Shown in pieces: positions 1-11,275 of a stretch of DNA of 64,000 nucleotides; the first letter of the stretch is position 1; the number at the start of each line of letters is the position of its first letter. The position numbers and the translations under genes were made by a program. Origin of the DNA: Anthonomus grandis grandis (lineage: Eukaryota > Arthropoda > Insecta > Coleoptera > Curculionidae). Location of the stretch: contig NC_065558.1 in NCBI RefSeq assembly GCF_022605725.1, positions 8,556,001 to 8,620,000 of the forward strand, read 5' to 3'. Below the pieces are notes generated by a model. The model was given only the letters and a program-made list of their open reading frames with translations. It was not told where the DNA came from and did not search any database.

Positions 1-1090
1 TGACGATCTTTTTTTTTTTTGAGAATGGCTTCAACAAATAAATTATTATTTTCTATGTATTAGAAAGTCATTTATTGATTCAGATTTAAAAACCTTTCCT
101 ATTGACGTCCTTACCATTAGATTCAATTAAATTTTATTGACTTGTTGAATCCAGTATCTTAAAATCCGGTGACGAATTTGATTAATGGATTTAAAAGGAT
201 TAAAAAAAAAGTTAAGGATTATTGGTAATTGACAACTTTCCATATATTAAAATATTAATGAGTTCTGATTTAAAATTAAATAATCTTATCCTATTAACAT
301 CCGAACCTTTAAATTCAATAAAATGAATAATTACAGCCAATAATCAAAAATAAATCCTCTGACATTTTTGTTTCTGAAAAAGTTGAAAGAAGAAAGAAAA
401 TGTATAGCTGTAGCGGGGGGTACTTACGTACTCGCCGTATGTCTACCCTCTAACCTTTGACGTCGCAGGGTATCCGTCAACCCCCCTCACTATTTCTTTA
501 CAGTTATAGCAGAAAAAGTTGACAAAATGCCTCGGGCGCCACTCTAAGTAATTAAAGGAGCTTAGAGTCCCCTCTAGCCTCTCGGGTAAGCCTTTAGATA
601 GTGGAGAAACCAGGTAAAGATTGAAAGTAGACTGTCCGGTTATAATGAGATCTTATTGCTCTTAATCTTTATTATTACAAATACTAATAAGTAACAGGTT
701 TGGTTGCTTAAAACTAAATGGACAAAAGTGTCCTTAAAATCTAACAGTCCCCATTACCAATTTCTATGATTAAGCACAGGCAGTTATTTGAGAAAATGTA
801 CCGGAAAATTCAGCACTTTATTAATGACGCTTATTAAATAGTATGACGATTAAATATTTGACTTTATTAAATAGTATGATTTAAGGGACGGGGTTATGAT
901 AATTTGTACAAGCGGTTACGGATGACATTCGTTAAGCAAAGCCGGAAACTCAACACCATCAAGCGAAGCAATCTCAATCAATCGGTCAACATTTACCTCT
1001 GCTCTGTTGCTATACGAATAGTAATTATGACATCACGGACTCGGTTATTACTTGCCTCTCACCATTTTGAGAAGCCAAGTAATAATTAAT
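1..1090. other. No gene recognised; AT-rich unique sequence
   Basis: No convincing reading frame or RNA gene is visible. A run of six G at about 415 and a run of six C at about 481 could pair across some 65 bases. A 10-base match to a lysine-tRNA type primer-binding site (TGGCGCCCGA) lies on the minus strand at 532-541, but no LTR boundary accompanies it. Confidence 0.4.
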
Positions 1091-1098
1091 AAACGCGG

Positions 1099-1147
1099 CT
1101 ACTGCCTGCCCTACAAAACACGAAGAAAGATAGTGTCCAAGCAGTAG
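1099..1147. repeat. 33-nt core hairpin, copy 1
   Basis: A 33-nt core (1107-1139, beginning TGCCCTACAAAA and ending AGTGTCCA) is flanked by a perfect 7-bp inverted repeat, CTACTGC at 1099-1105 and GCAGTAG at 1141-1147, with one unpaired base on each side. ACAC and GTGT inside the core can pair around an 11-nt loop. The core is identical in all three copies, but the stem is not. Confidence 0.75.
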
Positions 1148-1292
1148 TTTTCATCAATCAAACAAAAAAAAAGTCAACAATAAAAATGATCAATTAAATA
1201 CAAAATAAATCCGCAGTGAGTGTTTCTCTGGTTGCAAACAAGAATGTAACTTTTCGCGAACGGAATTAATGAAACGTTGGTTTAATCACCCG

Positions 1293-1344
1293 TTTACTAC
1301 CTGCCCTACAAAACACGAAGAAAGATAGTGTCCAGGCACCAGTT
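1293..1344. repeat. 33-nt core hairpin, copy 2 (weak stem)
   Basis: The core at 1302-1334 is identical to copy 1. The flanks pair only partly: CC at 1300-1301 with GG at 1335-1336, and possibly ACT with AGT further out. It may be a copy whose stem has decayed. Confidence 0.65.
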
Positions 1345-1357
1345 ACTAATATTCGCG

Positions 1358-1408
1358 ACTGTGGCTTGCCCTACAAAACACGAAGAAAGATAGTGTCCAA
1401 ACCACAGT
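1358..1408. repeat. 33-nt core hairpin, copy 3
   Basis: The core at 1367-1399 is identical to the other two copies. It is flanked by a perfect 7-bp inverted repeat, ACTGTGG at 1358-1364 and CCACAGT at 1402-1408. This stem differs in sequence from that of copy 1 but keeps its pairing, as expected if structure rather than sequence is retained, or if an element inserts into palindromes. Confidence 0.75.
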
Positions 1409-1409
1409 T

Positions 1410-3940
1410 TTAAAATTAAATAAAACGGAACGATATCAATAGCAACGGATTCGATAAAGATCTTAATACGCGAGCTTGGAAGCGGCCGGTCAACTGTCAA
1501 CAGGTGGCTCTTACCTAACCCAATTCACACTGTCAACGTCAAGACAAATTTAAACGTAAATATTGAAAATTTAACGGTATTGAAATATGGGAAAATTACT
1601 GGTACTTCGCTCGAAAGGTATGGTACGACCTTACTGCGACGAATGTGTCTCCTTGGTGGACCTGGAACCTTTTTATACCCATCGCAGAAATTTGGATGCC
1701 GACGACTCACGAACATCCTCGGAATCAATCGTTGAATAAAAACGCAAATGGGAAAACTTGATGAAAATAGAGTTTTTCCTCATGAAAACGGTACGGGTTT
1801 ATACTAGGTGAAAACAGCGGGACAAAAGCTGGCCACATGTGTACAAGAAAACCGCGGGAAACTGGAACATGATTTATATTACATTTTGCCACACCGGGCA
1901 TGCCCCATCAGTTAACAGGGCTTCCCAAGGTAGGTAAACCTTGAAACTTGCAAAATAGAACATGTAAACAATGCAACAGCATGAAAGGAAATTTCATGAA
2001 AATAACCGAAAAACTAGAAGCATAGTGATGAAAACCCTCTCAGTTTTAGGCGTTTGTGGTTCTTTATTATCCTAAGAATAACCAGGGCTGAAAACAATAA
2101 GGCCAGAGACTACAACATAGTCAACGGAGAACTAGGCATAACCTATAAGAAATCAAACCTTTCCAGGATAATATCAGGCGAGAAACCTCTTTAAGTTGGT
2201 TTCTTTATGTATGTTTACAATTGTAAACCACTCATGACTCACAGGTAAAGCTTAAAATGTTGTTATGTAAATTATAAATTTAGAGGTTAAAATGTTAACG
2301 GAGCAAAATTATCTAAGTTGCCTTATAAAAGACTGCCTGGGCTTACCCTTATTACTATAAAATAAAGACAAAATCTTGTAATTTCGTTACATAGCACAGG
2401 CACATCTGTAAGAAACATTTTAGGAATTTCCTTGGCCATACTTATGAAGTTGTGATGGAACCTTTATTATCTAAAATCACTTAATTTTAAAGGTCTGGAG
2501 TAGTGAAGTTACTTCCGAATTTACGAGATGAAGAAAAATATTTTATAGCACTCCTGTAAGAAAAATACTAATAACTCATCTATTTGGACGTTGAATTTTA
2601 TGCAATGGGCTTTATACTGATAAAAACACAGTTACTAACACAGGCTTTGAAAATATCTTTGACTAATGTCCTGGTCGTAAATATTTATAAACATTTACCT
2701 TGCATCGACTTACTAAATATAGAAAGCTGTACAAATGTTTGCTCTAATGTACGTCTAGGCCAATAGGTCCATTATTCTCCATATAGCATATAGATAGTAT
2801 CAAATCGAATTTAATTTCCTAGGGTAGAACAAGGCTCTTTTATCCATCTTTTATTTGGAAATTTCACTTTTTTTTTTGTTGACCCAATTGTTCTCGTTCA
2901 ATTACGTAATAATTTCTCTGGGCTTTGCAACCGTCTCAATTAAAAGCGAAACAAAAGGGCCTTCCCTCGCCCCCTCTCTATCCGCGATAAAGAGCAGCCA
3001 AAAGCTAAAATACCAATCAAATCCGCCAACATTGTCCCGGATTTTCGAATTGTTCCCTTTTAATCCTTTTTCCACGATCGACCTGGAGCAATAAACGTGA
3101 CGAAGGGGGCGAAATTGGAAATAAACAATCGGTTAATGTCTCTTGAATTCCGTTTATTTTTTTTTCTTTTGATTTTTTTTTTGCCCTTTACGTCTGTTTT
3201 CGAACGAGGGATCGCCGTCGCGGTTTCGTCGAAACTCTTTAAACGCGTTTTATTCGAAAGGGTCTCCGGGGCGGATAAGGACACGGATGTCAAGGGTCGA
3301 CTTTATAGCATCGAAATAACATAAAAAAAGGTTCGAAACGTTCTCGTCGAATAGGTATATGGATAACCCTAAAAATATATAAGAAGCACGTTAAGAAATT
3401 TTACGGATTTATTGAGGGGTTAAAAAGAAATAGAAAAAAAAATCCCTTTTATGAATAAAAAAAAGGGTCGGAAAAGTTTGAAATTTAAAGCAAAAAGTGG
3501 ATGAGTCTTGCCTAAGTATCCTCTAGTTTTTGAGATTTAGGGTTCTTTATGGCAAAAAAAGGGTAAGTTAATTTGAGACCTGTTTTTTTCCTTTTAAAAC
3601 TCTCGTACATTGAAACTTTTTAACGTTAAATAAATTATTTACTTATAGAGTTGCATTGACAACTTAAACAATAGAGAATAATAAGTCAGTTAATAGAACC
3701 AATTATTCGTTAAACTACTTTTTTGATGAAGCAATTCAACTTGAAAAAGTGGCATTTTAATTTTTAAATAAGATGCAATTGTCCTTCTAATCAACGACTA
3801 AAGTATAAATTATTCATTAAAAGAAAATTCTCAATTTCAAGACGTCGAATAAAAAGTTTCAAAAGACATTTTTACTAATAGAAAATATTAAGTAAATTAC
3901 AAGATTTAATTGTTTGAAAATAAGAAATATATTCTTATGT
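1410..3940. other. No gene recognised; unique sequence with a GC-richer island
   Basis: No coding or RNA gene could be supported. About 2930-3300 is richer in GC than its surroundings and lacks tandem structure; it could be conserved non-coding DNA, but nothing in it is recognisable. Short open frames here have no family motifs. Confidence 0.4.
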
Positions 3941-3949
3941 TTAAAAGAT

Positions 3950-6080
3950 TAAAAGTGCGTTAAAAATCTGGAAAAAATAATGAAATTTTTCAATTCAATT
4001 TTTTTGAATGGACTAAAAATTGCTGGAAGGTTCTGGAAAATAGGAAATTTATTCGAATTGCTTGAGAAGTTGCTGAATACTCCTCTAGAAATCTGGAAGA
4101 ATTATTTAAAAAATTAGTGATTAATTTAATGTTCTATATAAATTCCAAATAATTTTTCTTTTCATTTCAGGCTTTTCGAGTCAATTTTTTATAATACCAG
4201 GCATTTGAAATCTGAATAAACTGGAAAATAAAAAAATTATTTCGAAATGCCTGGAATATGAAAACGGCGCTTCCAAAAGTGTGAAATAAACTCAGAAAGA
4301 TTTCACATTAAAAAATGATTATTTCATATGAATTTCAAATCACTTTTCATTTTATTCCACGCTTTCCGAGTCAATGTTTTATAATACCAGGCATTTGAAA
4401 TTTGAGTAAAATGGAAAATAAAAATTATTTCAATTGTCTAAAATATGCAAAGAGCACTCTCAAAAGGGTGGAATAAGCTCAAAAATATTTCACATTAATT
4501 AATGGTTATTTTAATATTCTATATGAATTCCGAACAATTTTTCTTTTTATTCATTTCAAACATTTGAAATTTGAGTAAACTGGAAAATAAAAATAATTTC
4601 AAATTCCGGGAGTATAAAAACAGAACTTCCAAAAGGGTAGAATAAACTTAAAAATATTGCACACTAATTAATGATTATTTTAATATTCCATATAAATTCC
4701 AAATAATTTTTCTTTTTATTCCATGCCTTTGGAGGGAATTTTTATAATACCAGGCATTTGAATAAACTGGAAAAGAAAAATTATTCCAAATGCCTGGAAT
4801 ATGAGAACAGCGCTTTCAAAAGGGTGGAATAAACTCACAAATAGTTCACATTAATGAATGATTATTTTATTATTTTTGATAAATTTCAGATAAATTTTCA
4901 TTTTATTTCACGCTTTTGGAGTCAATTTTTTATAATACCAGGCATTTGGAATTTGAGTAAACTGGAAAAAGAAAATTATTTCAATTAAAATGGAATATGA
5001 AAACAGCGCTTCCAAAAGGGTGGAATAAGCTTAAAAATATTTCAAATTAATTAATGGTTATTTTATTATTCCATAAGAATTCCGAATAATTTTTTTTTTA
5101 TTCCAGGCTATTGGAGTTAATTTTTTATAATACTAGGCATTTAATATTTGAGTAAACTGGAAAATAAAAATTAATTTTAAATGCCTGGAATATAAAAACA
5201 GCGTTTTCAAAAGGGTGGAATAAGCTCAAAAATATTTCACCCTAATTATTGATATTTTTTTTATTCCATATGAATTTCAAATAAATTTTCATTTTATTCC
5301 ACGCTTTTGGAGTCAATTTTTTATAATACCAGGAATTTGAAATTTGAATAAACTGGAAAATAAAAAAAATATTTAGAAATGCCTGGAATATGAAAACGGC
5401 GCTTCCAAAAGTGTGAAATAAACTTAAAAATATTTCACAATAATTAATGGTTATTTTATTATTTCATATGAATTTCAAATCACTTTTCATTTTATTCCAC
5501 GCTTTGCGAGTCAATGTTTTATAATACCAGGCATTTAAATTTTTCTTTTTATTCATTTCAAACATTTGAAATTTGAGTAAACTGGAAAATAAAAATAATT
5601 TCAAATTCCGGGAGTATGAAAACAGGACTGCCAAAAGGGTAGAATAAACTTAAAAATATTTCACACTAATTAATGATTATTTTAATATTCCATATAAATT
5701 CCAAATAATTTTTCTTTTTATTCCATGCCTTTGGAGTCAATTTTTTATAATACCAGGCATTTAAAATTTGAATAAACTGGAAATTAAAAATTATTTAGAA
5801 ATGCCTGAAATATGAAAACAGCGCTTCCAAAAGTGTGAAATAAACTCACAAATATTTCATATTAAATATTCCATATAAATTTCAAATAACTTTCCATTTT
5901 ATTCCACGCTTTTGGAGTCAATTTTTTATAATACCAGACATTTGAAATGAAAATAGGCTGGAGAGAAAAAATTAAAATATGGAGAAAAAAATGTTTGCAA
6001 GACCGTGGAATAAACCCAAAAATATATCATATAATTTAGTGATTACTTTAATATTCTATACGAAAAAAATGTGAACAATT
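3950..6080. repeat. Tandem array, ~190-bp monomer, about 10 diverged copies
   Basis: The phrase GAGTCAATTTTTTATAATACC recurs in part or whole near 4180, 4370, 4735, 4920, 5115, 5308, 5510, 5735 and 5915, a spacing near 190 bp. Each monomer has CCAGGCATTT about 50 bases before the complementary AAATGCCTGG, so single monomers can fold. Copies are partly deleted near 4540 and 5540. A related, more decayed copy may start near 3960. Confidence 0.85.
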
Positions 6081-6089
6081 TATTAATAT

Positions 6090-7310
6090 CTTCTTAAAAG
6101 AATTAGCAATTAATTTAGCTTTAGCAAAAACCATAATAAATCATCAGTTTCCTTTTTATGCTTATAAATCCATGTTGTCACATTATCCGACTTCATCCAG
6201 TCACTTGCATTAACATTCACTTTCAAAAAGTTCACCCCCAGCACTTCAACAGGAGTTAAATGTAACTTCAGCCAACGAAACTTCTTTTTCTTCGTTGGGT
6301 TGCGTGCAGTAAACGCGACAAAACTCCCGATATAGAAAATGCCGCAAACTTTAAAAAACTTCTTCTTCTTCTACTTTGATAATCGTCGAAGGAGTTTTCA
6401 CCGGAAAGTTTAAAGTTGAAATGTGTTTCGAAAAGTATTTTGCGAGTAAACGACGTGCAGGTATAAAGTTGCACCTTAAAACGGTAAAACGAGTTTTGCT
6501 AACGTAGTAGGAGGGAACTTTTGACGGAACTTGGGGAGCATGTATTATTATTTTAATTTCGGTAGTGAGTTGATGGGAAATTTACGGTTTTCTTAGAAGT
6601 AGAATATTCAAAAGATCGAGAATTATTTTTTTTTTAATTTAGGCCATTGGAGAAATACTGGATAATTAGATCAGAGCAGATATTTTACCTGCTGTTTAGT
6701 CCGACTAATGATTGTCATTTCCTCTTAAGCGGGATGTAAAAATAATAAATAATGCACTTACTGTGGAAAATATCAAAAACGTTTAAGAACCATTATTAAG
6801 TGACAACGTTCGACAACAATAATGTTCGTCATTGTTAAGACATACCTAAACTTTCGGGGAAATTTATTCAGTTTTTTAGTATCCAAAAAAATTTTGGAAA
6901 TTCTTCGTGACAGGCAGGAATGGTTTCCTTTCAATTATTCGTTAAACTGCATGTCATTCTAGAGAAACTAAACAATCTATTCGAAGGTTTAGAAAAATAA
7001 ACAAGTCGTCAAAAAATTAATAAATTAATTCAATTCCCTTTGAAAGAGTGATAAATTCCTGGAAAAAAATATGATTTATCTCAATCCTTAAAAAATCCCC
7101 ATGAATTAGTTAAAAAACTTAATTTCCTTAGAAGGATGAGAAATATCTGGAAAAAAAAGAAATTTATTTCAATGCCTATAAATATTAAGCAAATACTCTA
7201 AAGATCTGGAAGAATTGGATAATAAAAAAATCCATCTCCTTGGAAGGACGAAATTTCCTGGAAAGAATAAGAAATTTATTCCATTACTTAAATAATTCAA
7301 AAATTTTTTT
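6090..7310. other. No gene; hairpin and one copy of a ~160-bp duplication
   Basis: An 8-bp stem (CCAACGAA with TTCGTTGG) lies at about 6274-6300. The segment 6785-6940 is similar to 9523-9695 in the same orientation. From 6960 to 7310 there are decayed repeats with TTCCTGGAAA-type phrases like those at 9180-9500. No coding sequence is recognisable. Confidence 0.5.
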
Positions 7311-7375
7311 AAGATAATAATAATAATAATAATGTCGTTTATTTAGCATAGTAGCTACATACAAAAAACTGGTAT
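7311..7375 (-). mobile_element. LINE 3' tail, minus strand, with (ATT)n end
   Basis: Read on the minus strand, a phrase like TTTTGTATGTAGCTACTATG is followed by CTAAATAAACGAC and a run of ATT triplets. The same phrase order occurs at 8840-8957, 10650-10700 and 49165-49260. A shared 3' end running into ATT triplets is typical of non-LTR retrotransposon copies. Confidence 0.6.
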
Positions 7376-7599
7376 CAAAAAAAGTATACAAACTACATAA
7401 TATTTAAGGCTGCAAGGAGAAAAAAAATAAAAAAACCTTGAGAAGCACGAAAAACTAAATATTAAAGTCATAAAAACTAACCTAGATTAAAAATGGTAAA
7501 GATAAAAAAGTTTAAAATTGTAAATACAATTCCAAGATTAAAGTTAAAATTAATTGGTAATATAAAATGGTAAAGTTAAAAAATTGTAAATATAGGATA

Positions 7600-8720
7600 A
7601 TCCAGGTACAATTTTGAAATTCGTACATGTATTTCTCGAAAATTTTATTGCACATCTATTTCACGGTTTTTTAGAAATTGACAAGATTTTGGGAAAAAAA
7701 AAATTTTAGGAAAAATTTTTTTTTTTCTAAAAATTTAACAACGCGACCCTAACTCAAAAAATAGTCCAGGTACAATTTTGAAAATTCGTACACGTATTCC
7801 TAGGAAGATTTTATTGGACACCTATTTCACGTTTTTTTTTTTAAATTTGAACAAGATTTTGAAAAAAAAAATTTTTTTGAAAGTAATGTTTTTTTTTTCT
7901 AAAAATTTAACAAAGCGACGATAACTCAAAAAATAGTCCAGGTGCAATTTTGAAAATTTGTACACGTATTCCTTGGAAGATTTTATTGGACACCTATTTC
8001 AAGTTTTTTATAAATTGAACAAGATTTTGAAAAAAAAAATTTTTTTGGAAATAAATTTCTTTTTACTAAAAATTTAACAAAGCGACGATAACTCAAAAAA
8101 TAGTCCAGGTACAATTTTGAAAATTCGTACACGTATTCTTTGGATAATTTTATTGGACACTTATTTCAGGGTTTTTCAAAATATGAACAAGATTTTGAAA
8201 AAAACATTTTTTTTTGAAAAAAATATTTTTTTTTCTAAAAATTTAAACTAAGCGACCATAACTTAAAAAAAAGTCAAGGTACGATTTTGAAAATTCGTAC
8301 ACGTATTCTTTGGATGATTTTATTGGACACCTATTTCAGGTTTTTTTTAAAATACGAACAAAATTTTGAAAAAAGATTTTTTTTTGAAAAAAATGTTTTT
8401 TTTTCTAAAAATTTAACAAACCGACCATAACTGAAAAAATAGTCCAGGTACAATTTTGAAAATTCGTAAACGTATTCTTTGGATGATTTTATTGGACACC
8501 TATTTCAGGTTTTTTTTTAAATATGAACAAAATTTTGAAAATATTTTTTTTTTTGAAAAAAATGTTTTTTTTCTAAAAATTTAACAAATCGACCATAATT
8601 AAAAAAATAGTCCTGGTACAATTTTGAAAATTCGTACACGTATTCTTTGGATGATTTTATTGGACGCTTATTTCAGGGTTTTTTCAAAATATGAATAAGA
8701 GTTTGAAAAAACATTTTTTT
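7600..8720 (+). repeat. ~170-bp satellite, block A (about 6-7 monomers)
   Basis: The landmark ATAGTCCAGG recurs at about 7761, 7933, 8100, 8268 (diverged), 8440 and 8608, a spacing of 167-172 bp. Each monomer runs through AACTCAAAAA, the landmark, AAAATTCGTACACGTATTC, a TTTATTGGACACCTATTTC stretch and a long poly-A/poly-T tract. The orientation is the same in blocks B, C and D. Confidence 0.9.
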
Positions 8721-8724
8721 TTTA

Positions 8725-8907
8725 TTATATTAATAATATTAATCTTTGTTTGCATAATACTTAATATACAAAAGCCAAAAAATAATAATAATTTTACATA
8801 TTTATATAAACCTAAAACTAAAAAACAAATAATAAACTAATTAATTAGTAGTAATTTTTGGGGAAATTTTTTGTTTTTGTATGTATCTATTTATGCTAAA
8901 TAAAGAA

Positions 8908-8957
<50 letters not shown>
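8725..8957. mobile_element. Two LINE 3' tails in inverted orientation, ending in (ATT)n
   Basis: About 8725-8790 holds a minus-strand tail, and 8840-8957 a plus-strand tail. The latter contains TTTTTGGGGAAATTTTTTG, then GTATGTATCTATTTATGC, TAAATAAAG and an ATT run to about 8956. The minus copy at 49165-49260 shares these phrases almost exactly, so both belong to one family. Confidence 0.65.
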
Positions 8958-8959
<2 letters not shown>

Positions 8960-10367
8960 AATATTATTATTAATATGCTGTACAAAAATTACATTCCATT
9001 ACTTATTTTTATAACACATTACCAAGAAATTAAATAAATAAAAAAATAAACTGACAAAATTGTGGGCAGTTTTTTTTCTTAATTTAATGAAATTTTTTTT
9101 GTGAAAGGATTCTAAACTCAAAAATGAAAATAGTATATTTAATTCTTTAAAATTCTTGACGATTAGGTATTTTTTTATTGAATAATTTTATGTTGTGTAA
9201 CTTAAAAATTAATAAGAAAATTCGATCTCCATAGAACGATAAATAATGCCTGGAAAGAATAAGAAATTTAGTCCATTACCATCATACTTCAACAATTCCT
9301 TTAAGAACCTAAAAATTAAAAAAAAAAATATACAAATGCCTAAAAAATTAAGCAATTTCTCTAAAAATCTGAAAGAATTCAATTTACTTGGGCAGATGAA
9401 AAATTCCAGAAAAAATTATAAATTTATTTTAATATCTAAATAATTTAACAATTCGTTTAAGAACCTGAACAAAATTTAAGCAAATGGTCCTACGCTTTAA
9501 AAATTAAGCAGTTTCTCTTGCTAAAGAACCATTTTTAAGTGACAACTTAAAATGTTTCCCATTGTTGAGGCAATGTCGATGTTTTCGACAAAATTTCGAG
9601 ATATGAAAACTTTCGGGGAAACTTTTCCAGTTTTTTTATACATAGAAAACTTTCGGAAATTCTTCGTGACGGGCGGGCACGGTTTCCTTTCATTTTTTTT
9701 TAATTTTTCTTCCAGCAAAATAAGTCGCTTTTTTAAGTGGTTTGCAAACCGGGCGGGTATAGCTTAAAAAAAAAACTCTCCTGTCGGATAATAAGAATCG
9801 TTGTTGTTCGGTTTCCCTGAAATGGAAACTCGTGTATTTTGCCATTGTTAATGAAACATTTCGGAGGGGATTTTTACGGGTAACAATAGAAAATCCGGTA
9901 AGAGTGTTAAGAAAATCTAGTTCTCAATGTCACTTTTTTAGCACTGGCAAAATCGGCTTTTAAAGTGTAAACTTTTCGGACCGGCATGTGCCGGCTTAAT
10001 ATTTTAATTAACCGAAATCCGCTTTTGCTTTTTGGAGGAGCACAGGTGGGTCCTAGAGTTTGTTTCGGAATAATTGGTTTTCGGGATAAACGAGGGCCGA
10101 AAATGTATTATTTCTGTCATATTTTGCTAAGGGCTCTCACCTGGAATTTAATTAATAAAAAAGTCTCCATTCATAATAATTGACTCTGTTTAATTAAAAA
10201 TTTCGGGGTTCAACTGCCTCGAATTACAGGCAGTTAGAATAGATTGTTCTAAATTATGTTGTGGCGGGATTCTGGCTGGAAAAATAGCTGACAAATACTA
10301 GTTTTAGGTTTTATATTGTTAATTATGAGTTTGTAGTATCTCGAATCTGGCCTTATATTAATATACA
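8960..10367. other. No gene; decayed repeats and second copy of a duplication
   Basis: About 9180-9500 resembles 6960-7310. The segment 9523-9695 repeats 6785-6940. From about 9770 to 10367 the sequence appears unique, with no recognisable coding sequence. Confidence 0.45.

Positions 10368-10403
<36 letters not shown>
10368..10403. repeat. (ATT)n microsatellite
   Basis: An uninterrupted run of about 12 ATT triplets sits directly upstream of a truncated LINE. It may be the tail of an earlier LINE copy into which the later one inserted. Confidence 0.85.
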
Positions 10404-10404
<1 letters not shown>

Positions 10405-10700
10405 GATGCTATTCTAGCCAAATGATGAATTCTATTCTCTATAAGTAGTTAACCAAATATAATAAGTTACCAAATAATATTAAGGAATGTACAGAATTTA
10501 AATGGTTGTTAGGAGGGTATATCTAATTTTAATTATTGTGTAGTTCAATGTTGTATTTTACTCTTTTATTATTTATTCGCTTACTTTTTATATTTACTAG
10601 TTTTATTAAGGCATTGTAAATATGTTTTAAGAAATTATAAAATATTTTATTGTACTTGTATGTAGCAATATGCTAAATAAATAAACATTATTATTATTAC
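10404..10700 (+). mobile_element. 5'-truncated LINE 3' end
   Basis: It consists of the ORF2 C-terminal remnant, then about 120 bp of AT-rich 3' UTR, then CTTGTATGTAGCAATATG, CTAAATAAATAAAC and ATTATTATTATT at the end. The 3' phrases match the tails near 7311, 8840 and 49165. Confidence 0.65.
10422..10526 (+). pseudogene. C-terminal remnant of a LINE ORF2 (reverse transcriptase protein)
   Basis: The 34 codons before the TAA at 10524-10526 read in part KYNKLPNNIKECTEFKWLL. I recognise this as the style of the extreme C-terminus of non-LTR retrotransposon ORF2 proteins in insects (a YNxLP motif, then a short helix-like tail). An internal TAG at 10446-10448 breaks the frame, and nothing upstream encodes the RT domain, so this is a 5'-truncated dead copy. 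A matching 3' untranslated tail and ATT triplets follow to 10699. Assignment to the CR1 or Jockey side is a guess; the ORF2 tail call itself is moderately secure. Confidence 0.6.
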
Positions 10701-11273
10701 TGTACCGCGTACCAAATTTCCTTGTAATCCAAAAATGCTTATTACAGGGTGTTGCCTAAAGCGGTTATAAATAATAAGAATGCCCTTATAAATCCGTTAA
10801 AATCCGAATCACTACTGCTTCTAGTACACTCGAGAAACTCCTCGTCGCGGAAATATTCCTTAATGCATTTCCTCCTCAAAGATTTTCCCCGACCCGACAT
10901 ATTTTCCCATTTATTTCGTTCCCTCGTAAAAATCCTCTGGATGGAGGGAGAGGCTTAACTCGCTCGCGAATTGCACTTACGTCGCGAATAATTTCGAGGT
11001 TTCGATCCCCACTTTAACATATCGTTACCAATTATTGTTAAATCGCGGTTTTATGCTATTTTGGATTTAAAATAATTAAAAATTTGCTTTTTTTTTTTTT
11101 TAAGAGAGTGTTTGTTGGATATTTATTTAGGGGGTTATTGTTCTAAAAAGTCTTGTTTTACCATTGAATTATTTGGAAAAAAAATGGCTAAAAATGAGTA
11201 CCATGTCAATGGGGTTTTCTTGATTTTTTAAAAAGATTTTTGCGATTTTAGGACGTAGGTTGGTCTATATATA
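10700..11273. other. No gene recognised; unique sequence
   Basis: About 10780-11040 is somewhat GC-richer than its surroundings and contains no tandem repeat. No coding sequence is supported. Confidence 0.4.
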
Positions 11274-11275
11274 TA

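Noticed and set aside
532..541. Minus-strand TGGCGCCCGA resembling a lysine tRNA primer-binding site
   Set aside because: Ten bases only; the adjacent sequence does not end in CA, and no internal retroelement coding region is visible.
3060..3324. Overlapping open frames on both strands near 3060-3324
   Set aside because: Both-strand openness with poly-Phe/Lys content points to composition, not coding.
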